From: an uncultured bacterium
Lineage (GTDB): Bacteria > Actinomycetota > Thermoleophilia > Solirubrobacterales > 70-9
DNA: 41,090 nt
Assembly: GCA_903901855.1 (NCBI GenBank)
Contig: CAIUSP010000051.1
Coordinates: forward strand, 1-41,090
Reading direction: 5' to 3'
A model generated the notes under the pieces. The model was not told the origin of the DNA, searched no databases, and saw only the letters and a program-made list of their open reading frames with translations. Each line of letters starts with the position of its first letter. Within the stretch, counting starts at the first letter, position 1. Made by a program: the position numbers and the translations under genes. Shown one piece after another: positions 26,098 through 32,173 of the stretch.

Positions 26098-26436
26098 TCA
26101 GCGCAGCCTGATCTTCTCGCCGATGACGAGAGTCTGCGGATCCAGTTGGGGGTTCAGTTCCTGAAGGGTCTCCTGTGGCACACCCGTAGCCGCGGAGATG
26201 AGGATCAGGGTGTCCCCCTCCTTCACGACGTAGAACCCCTTCGCCACCGCCCGCTCGCCTGCAGGGGTGGTGGGCTCGGTGCTGGTCTGCGGAGCTGGAG
26301 TCACCAGATCATCCGACCCAGTGGAACTGGAATCCCCACCGCCGATAGCGAATATCGCGAGGACGGCTATGAATACGAAAATCAGTGTGAGGATCGCGGC
26401 GATCCGGGTGATCTGACTGTTCGCACGACTCTCCAT
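26098..26436 (-). CDS. membrane-anchored LysM domain protein
   Basis: This is a 112-residue protein with an N-terminal membrane helix (about 12-32), a Ser/Thr/Pro linker and one C-terminal LysM domain (about 67-112) with the pattern FYVVKEGDTL, an ETLQELNP middle and LVIGEKIRL at the end. LysM binds N-acetylglucosamine chains of peptidoglycan, so the protein would sit outside the cell touching the wall. dacA follows after 10 bases, suggesting one operon for wall maturation. The ATG has a TACCAT box 8 bases upstream and no Shine-Dalgarno sequence. Confidence 0.85.
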   Translation of the reverse strand: MESRANSQITRIAAILTLIFVFIAVLAIFAIGGGDSSSTGSDDLVTPAPQTSTEPTTPAGERAVAKGFYVVKEGDTLILISAATGVPQETLQELNPQLDPQTLVIGEKIRLR

Positions 26437-26444
26437 GGCGACCG

Positions 26445-26450
26445 ATGGTA
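26445..26450 (-). promoter_or_regulatory. -10 box of LysM-dacA-pfkB, probable leaderless transcript
   Basis: TACCAT on the minus strand ends 8 bases before the LysM gene ATG. Only 42 bases separate the gene from the pyrF stop. Confidence 0.5.
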
Positions 26451-26478
26451 GACCCGCCGTAAGCGGCCAATCCCCTCT

Positions 26479-27369
26479 TCAGGCAGTGAGGCTCCAGAGT
26501 GTGTCTCTAAGTTCCTCGGCAGCAGCGGCGGGGTCGGGGGCACCGGCGATCGACCTCGACGAGGGGACGAGGATCGACGCCGGCTTGCCTGGCACCAGAG
26601 CCGACACCAGATCTTCGGGTTCGCCGCCCTGGGCACCAACTCCCGGAAGCAGGAAGATCGAGCGGGGCATCAGCTCCCGCAGCCGTGCCATGTGCTCGGG
26701 CGCGGTAGCCCCTATCACCGCTCCCATCCCGCTCAGGCCGGACTCGCCGCCCGCGAGCGCTTCAGCCCGCTCGTCGACCAGGGCGGCGAGTCTCTCGTGC
26801 AGTGGATCGGCGCCGCCCTCCGAGTCCTGAATCGCGGCAGCTCCGGGGTTGGAGGTCCGAACCAGGGCGAAGATCCCTGCTCCAACGGGCGCGGCCGCGT
26901 CTACGAAGGTGTCGAGTGAGTCCCCGCCCAACATCGGGTTGACCGTGAAGGAGTCCGCAGCCAACCCCTCGACATCGCCCCACGGGGTTGCGGTCGAACC
27001 CACCATGGACTGCCCGTAAGCTGCGGCCGAGATCGGCACGTCCCCGCGCTTTCCGTCGACGACGGTCAGCAGGCCGGCCCCTCTCGCGCCGTCGAGAACA
27101 CTGGCGAGAGCCGACCAGCCCGGTGCTCCCAATCGCTCGAAGCAGGCAACCTGAGGTTTGACCGCAACGCACGATCCGCCCGCTGACTCGATCAGATCGA
27201 GACAGTGAGTGGCCACCGCATTGGCAGCTCGCTCAGCCGGCGTATCGCCGGGTGGGTCTGGACCATCACGCAGCGCTGCCGGATCAGGGTCCAATCCGAG
27301 GCAGACCTGACTGCGACGCTCTTTCGTGAGCGCCGCCAGTCGGTCGGAAAAGGGCCCGATCGCGGGCAG
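26479..27369 (-). CDS. pyrF: orotidine 5'-phosphate decarboxylase (type 2), apparent CTG start
   Basis: This enzyme makes UMP from OMP. It has the type 2 motifs CLGLDPDP near the N-terminus, KPQVACFERLG, and the catalytic VVDGKRGD (Asp-x-Lys-x2-Asp), then FTVNPMLGGDSL. Between the in-frame TAA of hup (27373-27375) and the first canonical start, a TTG at 27292-27294, the frame encodes PFSDRLAALTKERRSQVCLG, the expected family N-terminus. No ATG, GTG or TTG precedes it. CTG at 27367-27369 has AAGGGGGG seven bases upstream within the end of hup, so it is the best start and gives 296 residues. ATC at 27358-27360 is the alternative. Confidence 0.88.
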   Translation of the reverse strand: MPAIGPFSDRLAALTKERRSQVCLGLDPDPAALRDGPDPPGDTPAERAANAVATHCLDLIESAGGSCVAVKPQVACFERLGAPGWSALASVLDGARGAGLLTVVDGKRGDVPISAAAYGQSMVGSTATPWGDVEGLAADSFTVNPMLGGDSLDTFVDAAAPVGAGIFALVRTSNPGAAAIQDSEGGADPLHERLAALVDERAEALAGGESGLSGMGAVIGATAPEHMARLRELMPRSIFLLPGVGAQGGEPEDLVSALVPGKPASILVPSSRSIAGAPDPAAAAEELRDTLWSLTA

Positions 27370-27372
27370 GGG

Positions 27373-27654
27373 TTATCCCCCCTTGACGATCTGCTTCAGC
27401 TTGGAACCTGCGGAAAACCGCGGAACCTTGCCGCCCTGAATCATGATCCTCTCACCGGTCCGAGGGTTGACACCCTGGCGGGACTTACGCTCAGCAACGC
27501 TGAACTTCCCGAACCCGGTGAATGTGACGGACCCGCCGGCACGAAGAACATCCGTAACCGTGTCGAGAACCGCGTGGAGCGCTTCATCTGCTTCCTTCTT
27601 GCTCCCCATGCGGGAATCGCGGGACAACTGCTCTATGAATTCGGCCTTGGTCAT
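27373..27654 (-). CDS. hup: HU family DNA-binding protein
   Basis: This 93-residue nucleoid protein bends and wraps DNA as a dimer. It has the full HU/IHF fold: MTKAEFIEQL start, GGSVTFTGFGKFSVAERKSR and the DNA-inserting arm GVNPRTGERIMIQGGKVPRF with the RNP-type proline, ending in FSAGSKLKQIVKG. The length is standard, with no Lys-rich mycobacterial tail. An AAGGAG site sits 6 bases before the ATG, and TACGGT is a possible -10 further upstream. The pyrF frame begins directly after its TAA. Confidence 0.95.
   Translation of the reverse strand: MTKAEFIEQLSRDSRMGSKKEADEALHAVLDTVTDVLRAGGSVTFTGFGKFSVAERKSRQGVNPRTGERIMIQGGKVPRFSAGSKLKQIVKGG
27377..27384 (-). promoter_or_regulatory. Shine-Dalgarno-like site that supports the CTG start of pyrF
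   Basis: AAGGGGGG on the minus strand lies in the last codons of hup, 7 bases ahead of CTG 27367-27369. It pairs with the 16S anti-SD with one G-U wobble and has normal spacing. No comparable site precedes the TTG at 27292-27294. Confidence 0.5.
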
Positions 27655-27717
27655 CTATTTCTCCTTCAGTTTGGAGTCGCGAAACCGTAACAATGCCTCC
27701 GGCGGCGAAAATCCGCA

Positions 27718-27966
27718 TCAGCTGCGAGCTGGCGGATCGACCACCCTGCTGCGGCCGCGTGGAGCTATATCGATCAGTGATTCGGCAGCTTCGAATAGGC
27801 CCCGGCCGTGTTCACTTTCGCGCGGATATGCCTCCGCCCGCCCGCCCGGTCCGCTGACGCGGGCGAACGGCCGACGGCGCTGTCGCCGTCTGCGCAGGTA
27901 GGCGGCGGCATCATCCGCATAACCGGACATCCGATCCAGCAGGAGCCTGTGTGGCTTTGGAGGCAC
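27718..27966 (-). CDS. small basic hypothetical protein
   Basis: This is an 82-residue protein with a very Arg-rich stretch (about residues 25-36) and a less charged second half containing GLFEAAESLIDIAP. No family is recognised. It starts at GTG 27964-27966, three bases after the stop of the roadblock-like gene. AGGAG lies 8 bases upstream inside that gene, which supports real translation. It could be a partner of the upstream protein. The GC-rich, Arg-rich composition also fits a chance frame, so certainty is moderate. Confidence 0.45.
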   Translation of the reverse strand: MPPKPHRLLLDRMSGYADDAAAYLRRRRQRRRPFARVSGPGGRAEAYPRESEHGRGLFEAAESLIDIAPRGRSRVVDPPARS

Positions 27967-27969
27967 GAC

Positions 27970-28356
27970 TCAGGCTCCTGCCCCGGCGGGATCCGGGGAT
28001 CGCAGACCCGACTCTCCCCGGGCGTCGCGGATCGCGGCTCGGAGGTCGAAGAACACCAGCGACGAGAGACAAAACCGCTCGAAAACCGCCACGGCATGGA
28101 AATCCCCTTCGCGGACCAGGAAAGCCTCGCCGTTCTCGGTCGCGACGTGAGCGTGAGTCGCACCGCCGCCCGCGACCGGAGTCGCGTCTACAGCGGCGAT
28201 CATCGCGCCGGCCGGCGCCTTCCAAGCGGACGGATCGCCCGTGGCCGCCACCACCTCGCCCCGGGCGTCGAGGATGGCGCAACCGCGCATCAACGGGGAG
28301 ATCTCCATCAGATAGGCGACCGACCTTTCGGCGGTGACTGGACTTGGGTCCGGCAT
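27970..28356 (-). CDS. roadblock/LC7-like small protein
   Basis: The 128-residue soluble protein shows the alternating pattern of a roadblock/LC7 or profilin-like fold. A first helix near MEISPLMRGCAIL is followed by a DARGEVVAATGD hairpin (residues about 30-41), a central helix (AGAMIAAVDA), two strands (ATHAHVATENGEAFLVRE and FHAVAVFE) and a last helix SSLVFFDLRAAIRDA. This assignment is by pattern, not by a diagnostic motif. The ATG at 28354-28356 is preceded by TATTTT at 7 bases, and a longer frame upstream is therefore rejected. The next gene starts 3 bases after its stop. Confidence 0.65.
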   Translation of the reverse strand: MPDPSPVTAERSVAYLMEISPLMRGCAILDARGEVVAATGDPSAWKAPAGAMIAAVDATPVAGGGATHAHVATENGEAFLVREGDFHAVAVFERFCLSSLVFFDLRAAIRDARGESGLRSPDPAGAGA

Positions 28357-28363
28357 CAAGAGC

Positions 28364-28369
28364 AAAATA
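28364..28369 (-). promoter_or_regulatory. -10 box of the roadblock-like gene, probable leaderless transcript
   Basis: TATTTT on the minus strand, then 7 bases, then ATG. It also fixes the start codon, since the upstream in-frame ATG at 28389 would precede the promoter. Confidence 0.55.
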
Positions 28370-28375
28370 GCGGTC

Positions 28376-28516
28376 GTGACACTTGGCAAAGCATCGTGGA
28401 TCGTGGTGGTGGCCCTCTGCGCAGTCGGGACGCTGCTGCTGGCTCTGACCGGCTACAGCGGATACAGCGTCGTGGCGGCTGCCGTCGGCATCTCCGCCGC
28501 GATCAACCTGACCTGA
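28376..28516 (+). CDS. possible 46-residue hydrophobic membrane protein
   Basis: From GTG 28376 the frame encodes two hydrophobic segments (about residues 8-23 and 27-43) separated by a GYSGYS turn, and almost no charged residues. It is divergent from the roadblock-like gene (20 bases between starts) and its stop overlaps the end of the CDF transporter gene by 14 bases. No ribosome site is obvious. It resembles small membrane proteins often missed in annotation but could be chance. Confidence 0.4.
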   Translation: MTLGKASWIVVVALCAVGTLLLALTGYSGYSVVAAAVGISAAINLT

Positions 28517-29417
28517 AGGGACCCTCCGCGGACTCGCCGTCTCGGTCCTTGACCGATGACTCGGGCTCGACGTGGATCAGCACCTCGGATCCCCCCATCT
28601 CCGATTCGATCGCGTCACGAAGCCGGTGGGCGAGTTCGTGTGCCTTCTCGAGACTGGTTCCGGAGCGGAACTGCACGTGCATCTCGACGTACCGACGCGA
28701 ACCGGCTTTGCGGGCACGGAGCTTGTGATACCCGGCCATCTCGGCCGGTCGGTTCGAGGCGATCATCCTCTCGATCGCATCCATCTCCTCGGGTGGCGGC
28801 GCCAGGTCCATCAGGTCCATCACGGCTCGCCAGGTGATTCGTGCACCCGTATACGCAATCCAGACCGCGATCAGGATCGCGACGATCGAGTCGAAGGCCG
28901 CGTTGCCTGTGATCTGGACCAGGATCAGACCGACCAGGACTGCAACCGACGAAAGCGAATCGGCCTGCAGATGGGTCGCGTCTCCCTCCAGCGCAGGAGA
29001 CTCGTGTTTGCGAGCCTGCCGGAACAGGAACGAGGCAACGAGAGCGCTGCCGACGATCGAGAAGGCGATTACCCCGATCCCCAGACCGATCGACTGGACC
29101 TCGGACCCCGACTCCAGGCGTCTTACCGCCTCGACGACGATCACGACAGACGCGACGATGAGCAGGAAACCCTCGAAGGCAGCGGCGATGTTCTCGGCCT
29201 TCGCGTGGCCGTAGGGGTGCTCTGCGTCCGCTGGCTCGTCGGCTTTGCGGACCGAGACGAAGGCGATCACCGCGGCAACGAGATCCATGATCGAGTGCAG
29301 CGCCTCGCTGATGATCGCCACCGAGCCGGTGATCACTCCGACCGCCACCTTGAGCGCGATCAGCAAGAGGTTGTAGGCGATCGACACACCGGCGGCGGAT
29401 GCCTTCGAGAAGGTCAA
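28503..29417 (-). CDS. cation diffusion facilitator family transporter
   Basis: This is a 304-residue metal/proton antiporter of the CDF family, exporting Zn, Mn or Fe-type divalent cations. It has six membrane helices. The metal site residues are visible as His41-x3-Asp45 in helix 2 (HSIMD) and His149-x3-Asp153 in helix 5 (HLQAD). The family HPYGHAKAEN loop is near residue 67, and a cytoplasmic ferredoxin-like C-terminal domain (about 205-290) ends in a charged tail. The TTG start overlaps the rdgB stop, so it is the third gene of rph-rdgB-CDF. The metal cannot be fixed from the sequence. Confidence 0.92.
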   Translation of the reverse strand: MTFSKASAAGVSIAYNLLLIALKVAVGVITGSVAIISEALHSIMDLVAAVIAFVSVRKADEPADAEHPYGHAKAENIAAAFEGFLLIVASVVIVVEAVRRLESGSEVQSIGLGIGVIAFSIVGSALVASFLFRQARKHESPALEGDATHLQADSLSSVAVLVGLILVQITGNAAFDSIVAILIAVWIAYTGARITWRAVMDLMDLAPPPEEMDAIERMIASNRPAEMAGYHKLRARKAGSRRYVEMHVQFRSGTSLEKAHELAHRLRDAIESEMGGSEVLIHVEPESSVKDRDGESAEGPFRSG

Positions 29418-30025
29418 CGTCCTTCACCCTCGAGCAGGTTCTGGAGTGCAGCGATTGCGACTCCTCGATGGCTGATCGCGTGTTTCTCGTCGGGGGTGAG
29501 TTCGGCCATCGTCCGCACACCGTCCCCTTCGGAGGGGACGAAGGCAGGGTCGTACCCGAACCCTCCAGAGCCTCGCGGGACATCGACCAGTTCTCCCTCG
29601 CAGCGCCCCTCGACCACCCACTCCGATCCATCGGGGGTGACCAGCGCGAGGGCGCAGACGTACGCGACCCTTCGGTCATCCTCGCCCGCGAGCGCGCCGA
29701 TCAGCTTGTCGAGATTGGCCTGATCGGTTGCGTCCTCCCCCGCGTAGCGGGCCGACCTCACTCCCGGCAGGCCACCCAGCGCCGCAGCCTCGATCCCGGA
29801 GTCGTCAGCGAGGGCCGGGCGGCCAGCCGCGGTTGCGGCGGTTCTAGCCTTGACGAGAGCGTTCTCGGCAAAGGTCTCGCCATCCTCGGGCGGTAGCGCG
29901 ACCTCCTCTGGCAAAGGGTCGAGATGAACTCCCTGCATCGCTTCGCCGAACTCTCTCAACTTGTGACCGTTGCGTGTGGCGACGACCAGAGAATCGAACG
30001 GAGCGGGGAGTCCCTTCCCGCTCAT
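29414..30025 (-). CDS. rdgB: RdgB/HAM1 family XTP/dITP pyrophosphatase
   Basis: This enzyme removes non-canonical purine nucleotides (XTP, dITP, ITP). The 203-residue length is normal. It shows the substrate loop VVATRNGHKLREF near residue 14, the metal and catalytic ETFAENALVKART and ALADDSGIEAAALGG segments (about 49-85), GSGGFGYDPAFVP near 146 and KHAISHRG near 178. Its ATG overlaps the rph stop by 4 bases. rph-rdgB is a common conserved pair in actinobacteria. Confidence 0.95.
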   Translation of the reverse strand: MSGKGLPAPFDSLVVATRNGHKLREFGEAMQGVHLDPLPEEVALPPEDGETFAENALVKARTAATAAGRPALADDSGIEAAALGGLPGVRSARYAGEDATDQANLDKLIGALAGEDDRRVAYVCALALVTPDGSEWVVEGRCEGELVDVPRGSGGFGYDPAFVPSEGDGVRTMAELTPDEKHAISHRGVAIAALQNLLEGEGR

Positions 30026-30762
30026 CCCTCCGGGAGGTTCCCGACCGCAGCCTCCTGAGCCGAGCGCATCACCGCGATGCCCCCTTCGGCAAGCGACATC
30101 AGTTCATCGAGAGACGCCCGGGAGAGTGGCGTTCGTTCAGCAGTGGCCTGGACTTCGACCAAACCCGAGTCGCCTGTCATGACCACATTTGCGTCTACCT
30201 CGGCACGGGAGTCCTCGGGGTAGTCGAGATCGCACAACCCCGAACCGTCGACGACGCCGACGCTGATCGCCGCCACCGACTGGGTCAAGGGCAGCGATTC
30301 GAGATCACCCGACTCGACCAGCGGCGCCAGCGCGAGTTGCAAAGCGACGAAACCGCCAGTTATCGATGCACACCGGGTGCCGCCGTCGGCCTCGAGCACA
30401 TCACAGTCGACGTAGACGGACCGCTCCCCAAGGGCCTCGAAATCCACCACTCCTCGAAGAGAGCGCCCAATCAAGCGCTGTATCTCGACTCCACGTCCAT
30501 CCTGCTTGCCGCTCGAGATGTCCCGTCGCTTCCGATCTCCCGTAGATGCCGGGAGCATCGCGTACTCGGCCGTTACCCATCCTCTGCCCCGCCCTTCCAT
30601 CCAACCGGGGACCGAATCAGAGACGGAAGCAGTGCATATCACCCTCGTGCCGCCTACCGAGATCAGAGCGGAGCCATCTGCTGTGCTGACGAACCCCGGG
30701 TCGATCGCTACCGGGCGTGTGTCGCCCGCTGCGCGCCCGTCCTCTCTATTCGTCGCGGCCAT
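30022..30762 (-). CDS. rph: ribonuclease PH
   Basis: This phosphorolytic 3'-5' exoribonuclease trims tRNA 3' ends. With the ATG at 30760-30762 it has 246 residues, the family length. Motifs include VICTASVSDSVPGWM near 46, GWVTAEYAMLPAST near 66, RLIGRSLRGVVD near 97, the phosphate-site DCDVLEADGGTRCASITGGF near 122 and the metal-binding LDYPEDSRAEVDANVVMT near 182. A longer frame reaches 30789, but TAGACT 8 bases before the chosen ATG marks the likely promoter, and family proteins do not have the extra residues. Confidence 0.95.
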   Translation of the reverse strand: MAATNREDGRAAGDTRPVAIDPGFVSTADGSALISVGGTRVICTASVSDSVPGWMEGRGRGWVTAEYAMLPASTGDRKRRDISSGKQDGRGVEIQRLIGRSLRGVVDFEALGERSVYVDCDVLEADGGTRCASITGGFVALQLALAPLVESGDLESLPLTQSVAAISVGVVDGSGLCDLDYPEDSRAEVDANVVMTGDSGLVEVQATAERTPLSRASLDELMSLAEGGIAVMRSAQEAAVGNLPEG

Positions 30763-30770
30763 GCGCCGAG

Positions 30771-30776
30771 AGTCTA
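30771..30776 (-). promoter_or_regulatory. -10 box of rph-rdgB-CDF, probable leaderless transcript
   Basis: TAGACT on the minus strand ends 8 bases before the rph ATG. It supports the shorter rph start. Confidence 0.5.
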
Positions 30777-30823
30777 GGGCGACCCGCACGGTATTGACGC
30801 CGGACGAGCCGCCCTTGGTCCTC

Positions 30824-31069
30824 TCAGCGGAAGGTGACCTTGCTCACCGCACCCCTGATCTTGTCCACGATGGTCGAGGCGAGCTCGAGTCCTTGACGAC
30901 CCTGGAAGCCCTGCATCGCCGCGACCATCCCGACCATCAGCAGAGCGACCAGGAGGATCAGCCCGACGTACTCGACCGTCCCCTGCCCGTTCTGGTCGGC
31001 AGTGAGCCTGGTCAGCCTGTTGCCCAAACGGCCCGCTGCGATCTGGGCCTTGACGAAGATCTTCTGCAT
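30824..31069 (-). CDS. Flp/TadE-like pilin-type small protein
   Basis: This 81-residue protein has an N-terminal amphipathic leader (1-30), then DQNGQGTVEYVGLILLVAL, in which the G-Q-G-T-V-E-Y motif precedes a single membrane helix (about 36-57). This is the type IV/Flp prepilin pattern, with cleavage near Gly and Glu at mature position about 5. The mature form would be about 47 residues. The ATG at 31067-31069 has a strong AAAGGAG site 8 bases upstream, one of the clearest in the window. No tad/flp assembly genes are in the window, so they must be elsewhere if it is a pilin. Confidence 0.8.
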   Translation of the reverse strand: MQKIFVKAQIAAGRLGNRLTRLTADQNGQGTVEYVGLILLVALLMVGMVAAMQGFQGRQGLELASTIVDKIRGAVSKVTFR

Positions 31070-31180
31070 CTTCGACACTCCTTTCGTCTCGCTTTTCGTG
31101 AGTTCGCACACTGACTGCGAGAGGGTCACCCGTGACGCTGCTTGGGTGAAGGATCTGGAACTGACGGCAGACGCGGCCAA

Positions 31181-31186
31181 TAGGCT
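31181..31186 (+). promoter_or_regulatory. -10 box of the GT4 gene at 31194, probable leaderless transcript
   Basis: TAGGCT, then 7 bases, then ATG. It has the same hexamer and distance as infA and nnr, and it excludes a longer in-frame start upstream. Confidence 0.6.
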
Positions 31187-31193
31187 GGCTGCA

Positions 31194-32129
31194 ATGCGGG
31201 CACTCGTGGTCACCAACCTCTATCCGTCCGAGGCGAGACCGCGTCTCGGACGCTTCGTCAGAGATCAGGTGGAAGAGATACGTCGGCTCGGCGCGGAAGT
31301 CGACGTGTTCACCTTCCCTCTCGGAGCACGGTCTTATCTGAAGGCTCCTCGCGACCTGCGCAAGATGCTTCGCTCTGCCCGCTACGACGTCGTCCACGCT
31401 CACTATGGGCTCTGTGGCTGGGTGGCGGAGCGAGCGGGGGCCCGCCCGTTGGTGGTCACGTTCCACGGAACGGATATCAGACACTCTGCGGTCGGACCGC
31501 TCTCCCGGCGAGTCGCAAGACGGGCCGAGGTCGCCGCGGGCGCCTCCCTCTCCTGCTTCCGCCGTGAGGCCGGCAAGCGCGGCCTGCCCCTCCTGGCCAA
31601 TTCAGTTGTGCTGCCCTGCGGCGTCGATACCAGCCGCTTCCGCCCGGGCTCGAGGATCGAAGCCCGGAAGTCCCTGGGCCTCGAGCCAGACGGGCGGTAT
31701 CTGCTCCTCCCCGCCGATCCGAATCGCGCCGTAAAGCGAGCGGACCGGGCACGGGCAGTGGCCGAGGACACGGAGTCCGAACTGCTGACCGCAGGTGAGG
31801 TGGATCCCGAGCGGATGCCGGATCTGATCAAGGCCAGTTCAGCGGTGCTGATCACCTCGGACAGCGAGGGCTTCGGCCTCGCTGCACTGGAATCGCTTGC
31901 CTGCGGCGTGCCGGTCTTCTCGACTCCGGTCGGTGTCGCCCCTTTTGCGGTAGCCGGGATCGAGGGCTGCCTCGTGGAGGAGTTCGATCGTTCCGTCTGG
32001 GCCGAAGCAGCGCGAGACGCGCTGGAGAAGAGGACTGAGCCGATCGATGCGATGGATCGCGTCGGACCGTTCACCGCTCGACGGATGGCGGAGAGGGTGC
32101 TCTCCGCCTGGGAGGGGATGGTCGACTGA
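31194..32129 (+). CDS. family 4 glycosyltransferase, compact
   Basis: This 311-residue GT-B glycosyltransferase has an N-terminal acceptor domain starting MRALVVTNLYPSEARPRLG, as in exopolysaccharide GT4 enzymes, with VVHAHYG near residue 70 and VTFHGTD near 94. The donor domain has the E-x7-E motif EGFGLAALE near 231 and SLACGVPVFSTPVG. It is shorter than the usual 370-400 residues because the region linking the two halves is reduced. The frame is open upstream but the leaderless promoter at 31181 fixes the ATG. It is divergent from the pilin-like gene. A role in surface polysaccharide or pilin glycosylation is possible but not shown. Confidence 0.85.
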   Translation: MRALVVTNLYPSEARPRLGRFVRDQVEEIRRLGAEVDVFTFPLGARSYLKAPRDLRKMLRSARYDVVHAHYGLCGWVAERAGARPLVVTFHGTDIRHSAVGPLSRRVARRAEVAAGASLSCFRREAGKRGLPLLANSVVLPCGVDTSRFRPGSRIEARKSLGLEPDGRYLLLPADPNRAVKRADRARAVAEDTESELLTAGEVDPERMPDLIKASSAVLITSDSEGFGLAALESLACGVPVFSTPVGVAPFAVAGIEGCLVEEFDRSVWAEAARDALEKRTEPIDAMDRVGPFTARRMAERVLSAWEGMVD

Positions 32130-32161
32130 GACCCCACGGAAGCGGACGCATCGATGTTTCG

Positions 32162-32167
32162 TAAAGT
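32162..32167 (+). promoter_or_regulatory. -10 box of the coiled-coil/HhH gene, probable leaderless transcript
   Basis: TAAAGT, then 6 bases, then GTG at 32174 directly followed by ATG at 32177. Either codon could serve as start. Confidence 0.6.
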
Positions 32168-32173
32168 GAGCGG

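Noticed and set aside
28357-28389. Longer start of the roadblock-like gene (ATG at 28387-28389)
   Set aside because: The added residues lie upstream of a TATTTT box that is correctly spaced for the ATG at 28354-28356, and they would overlap the divergent small frame.
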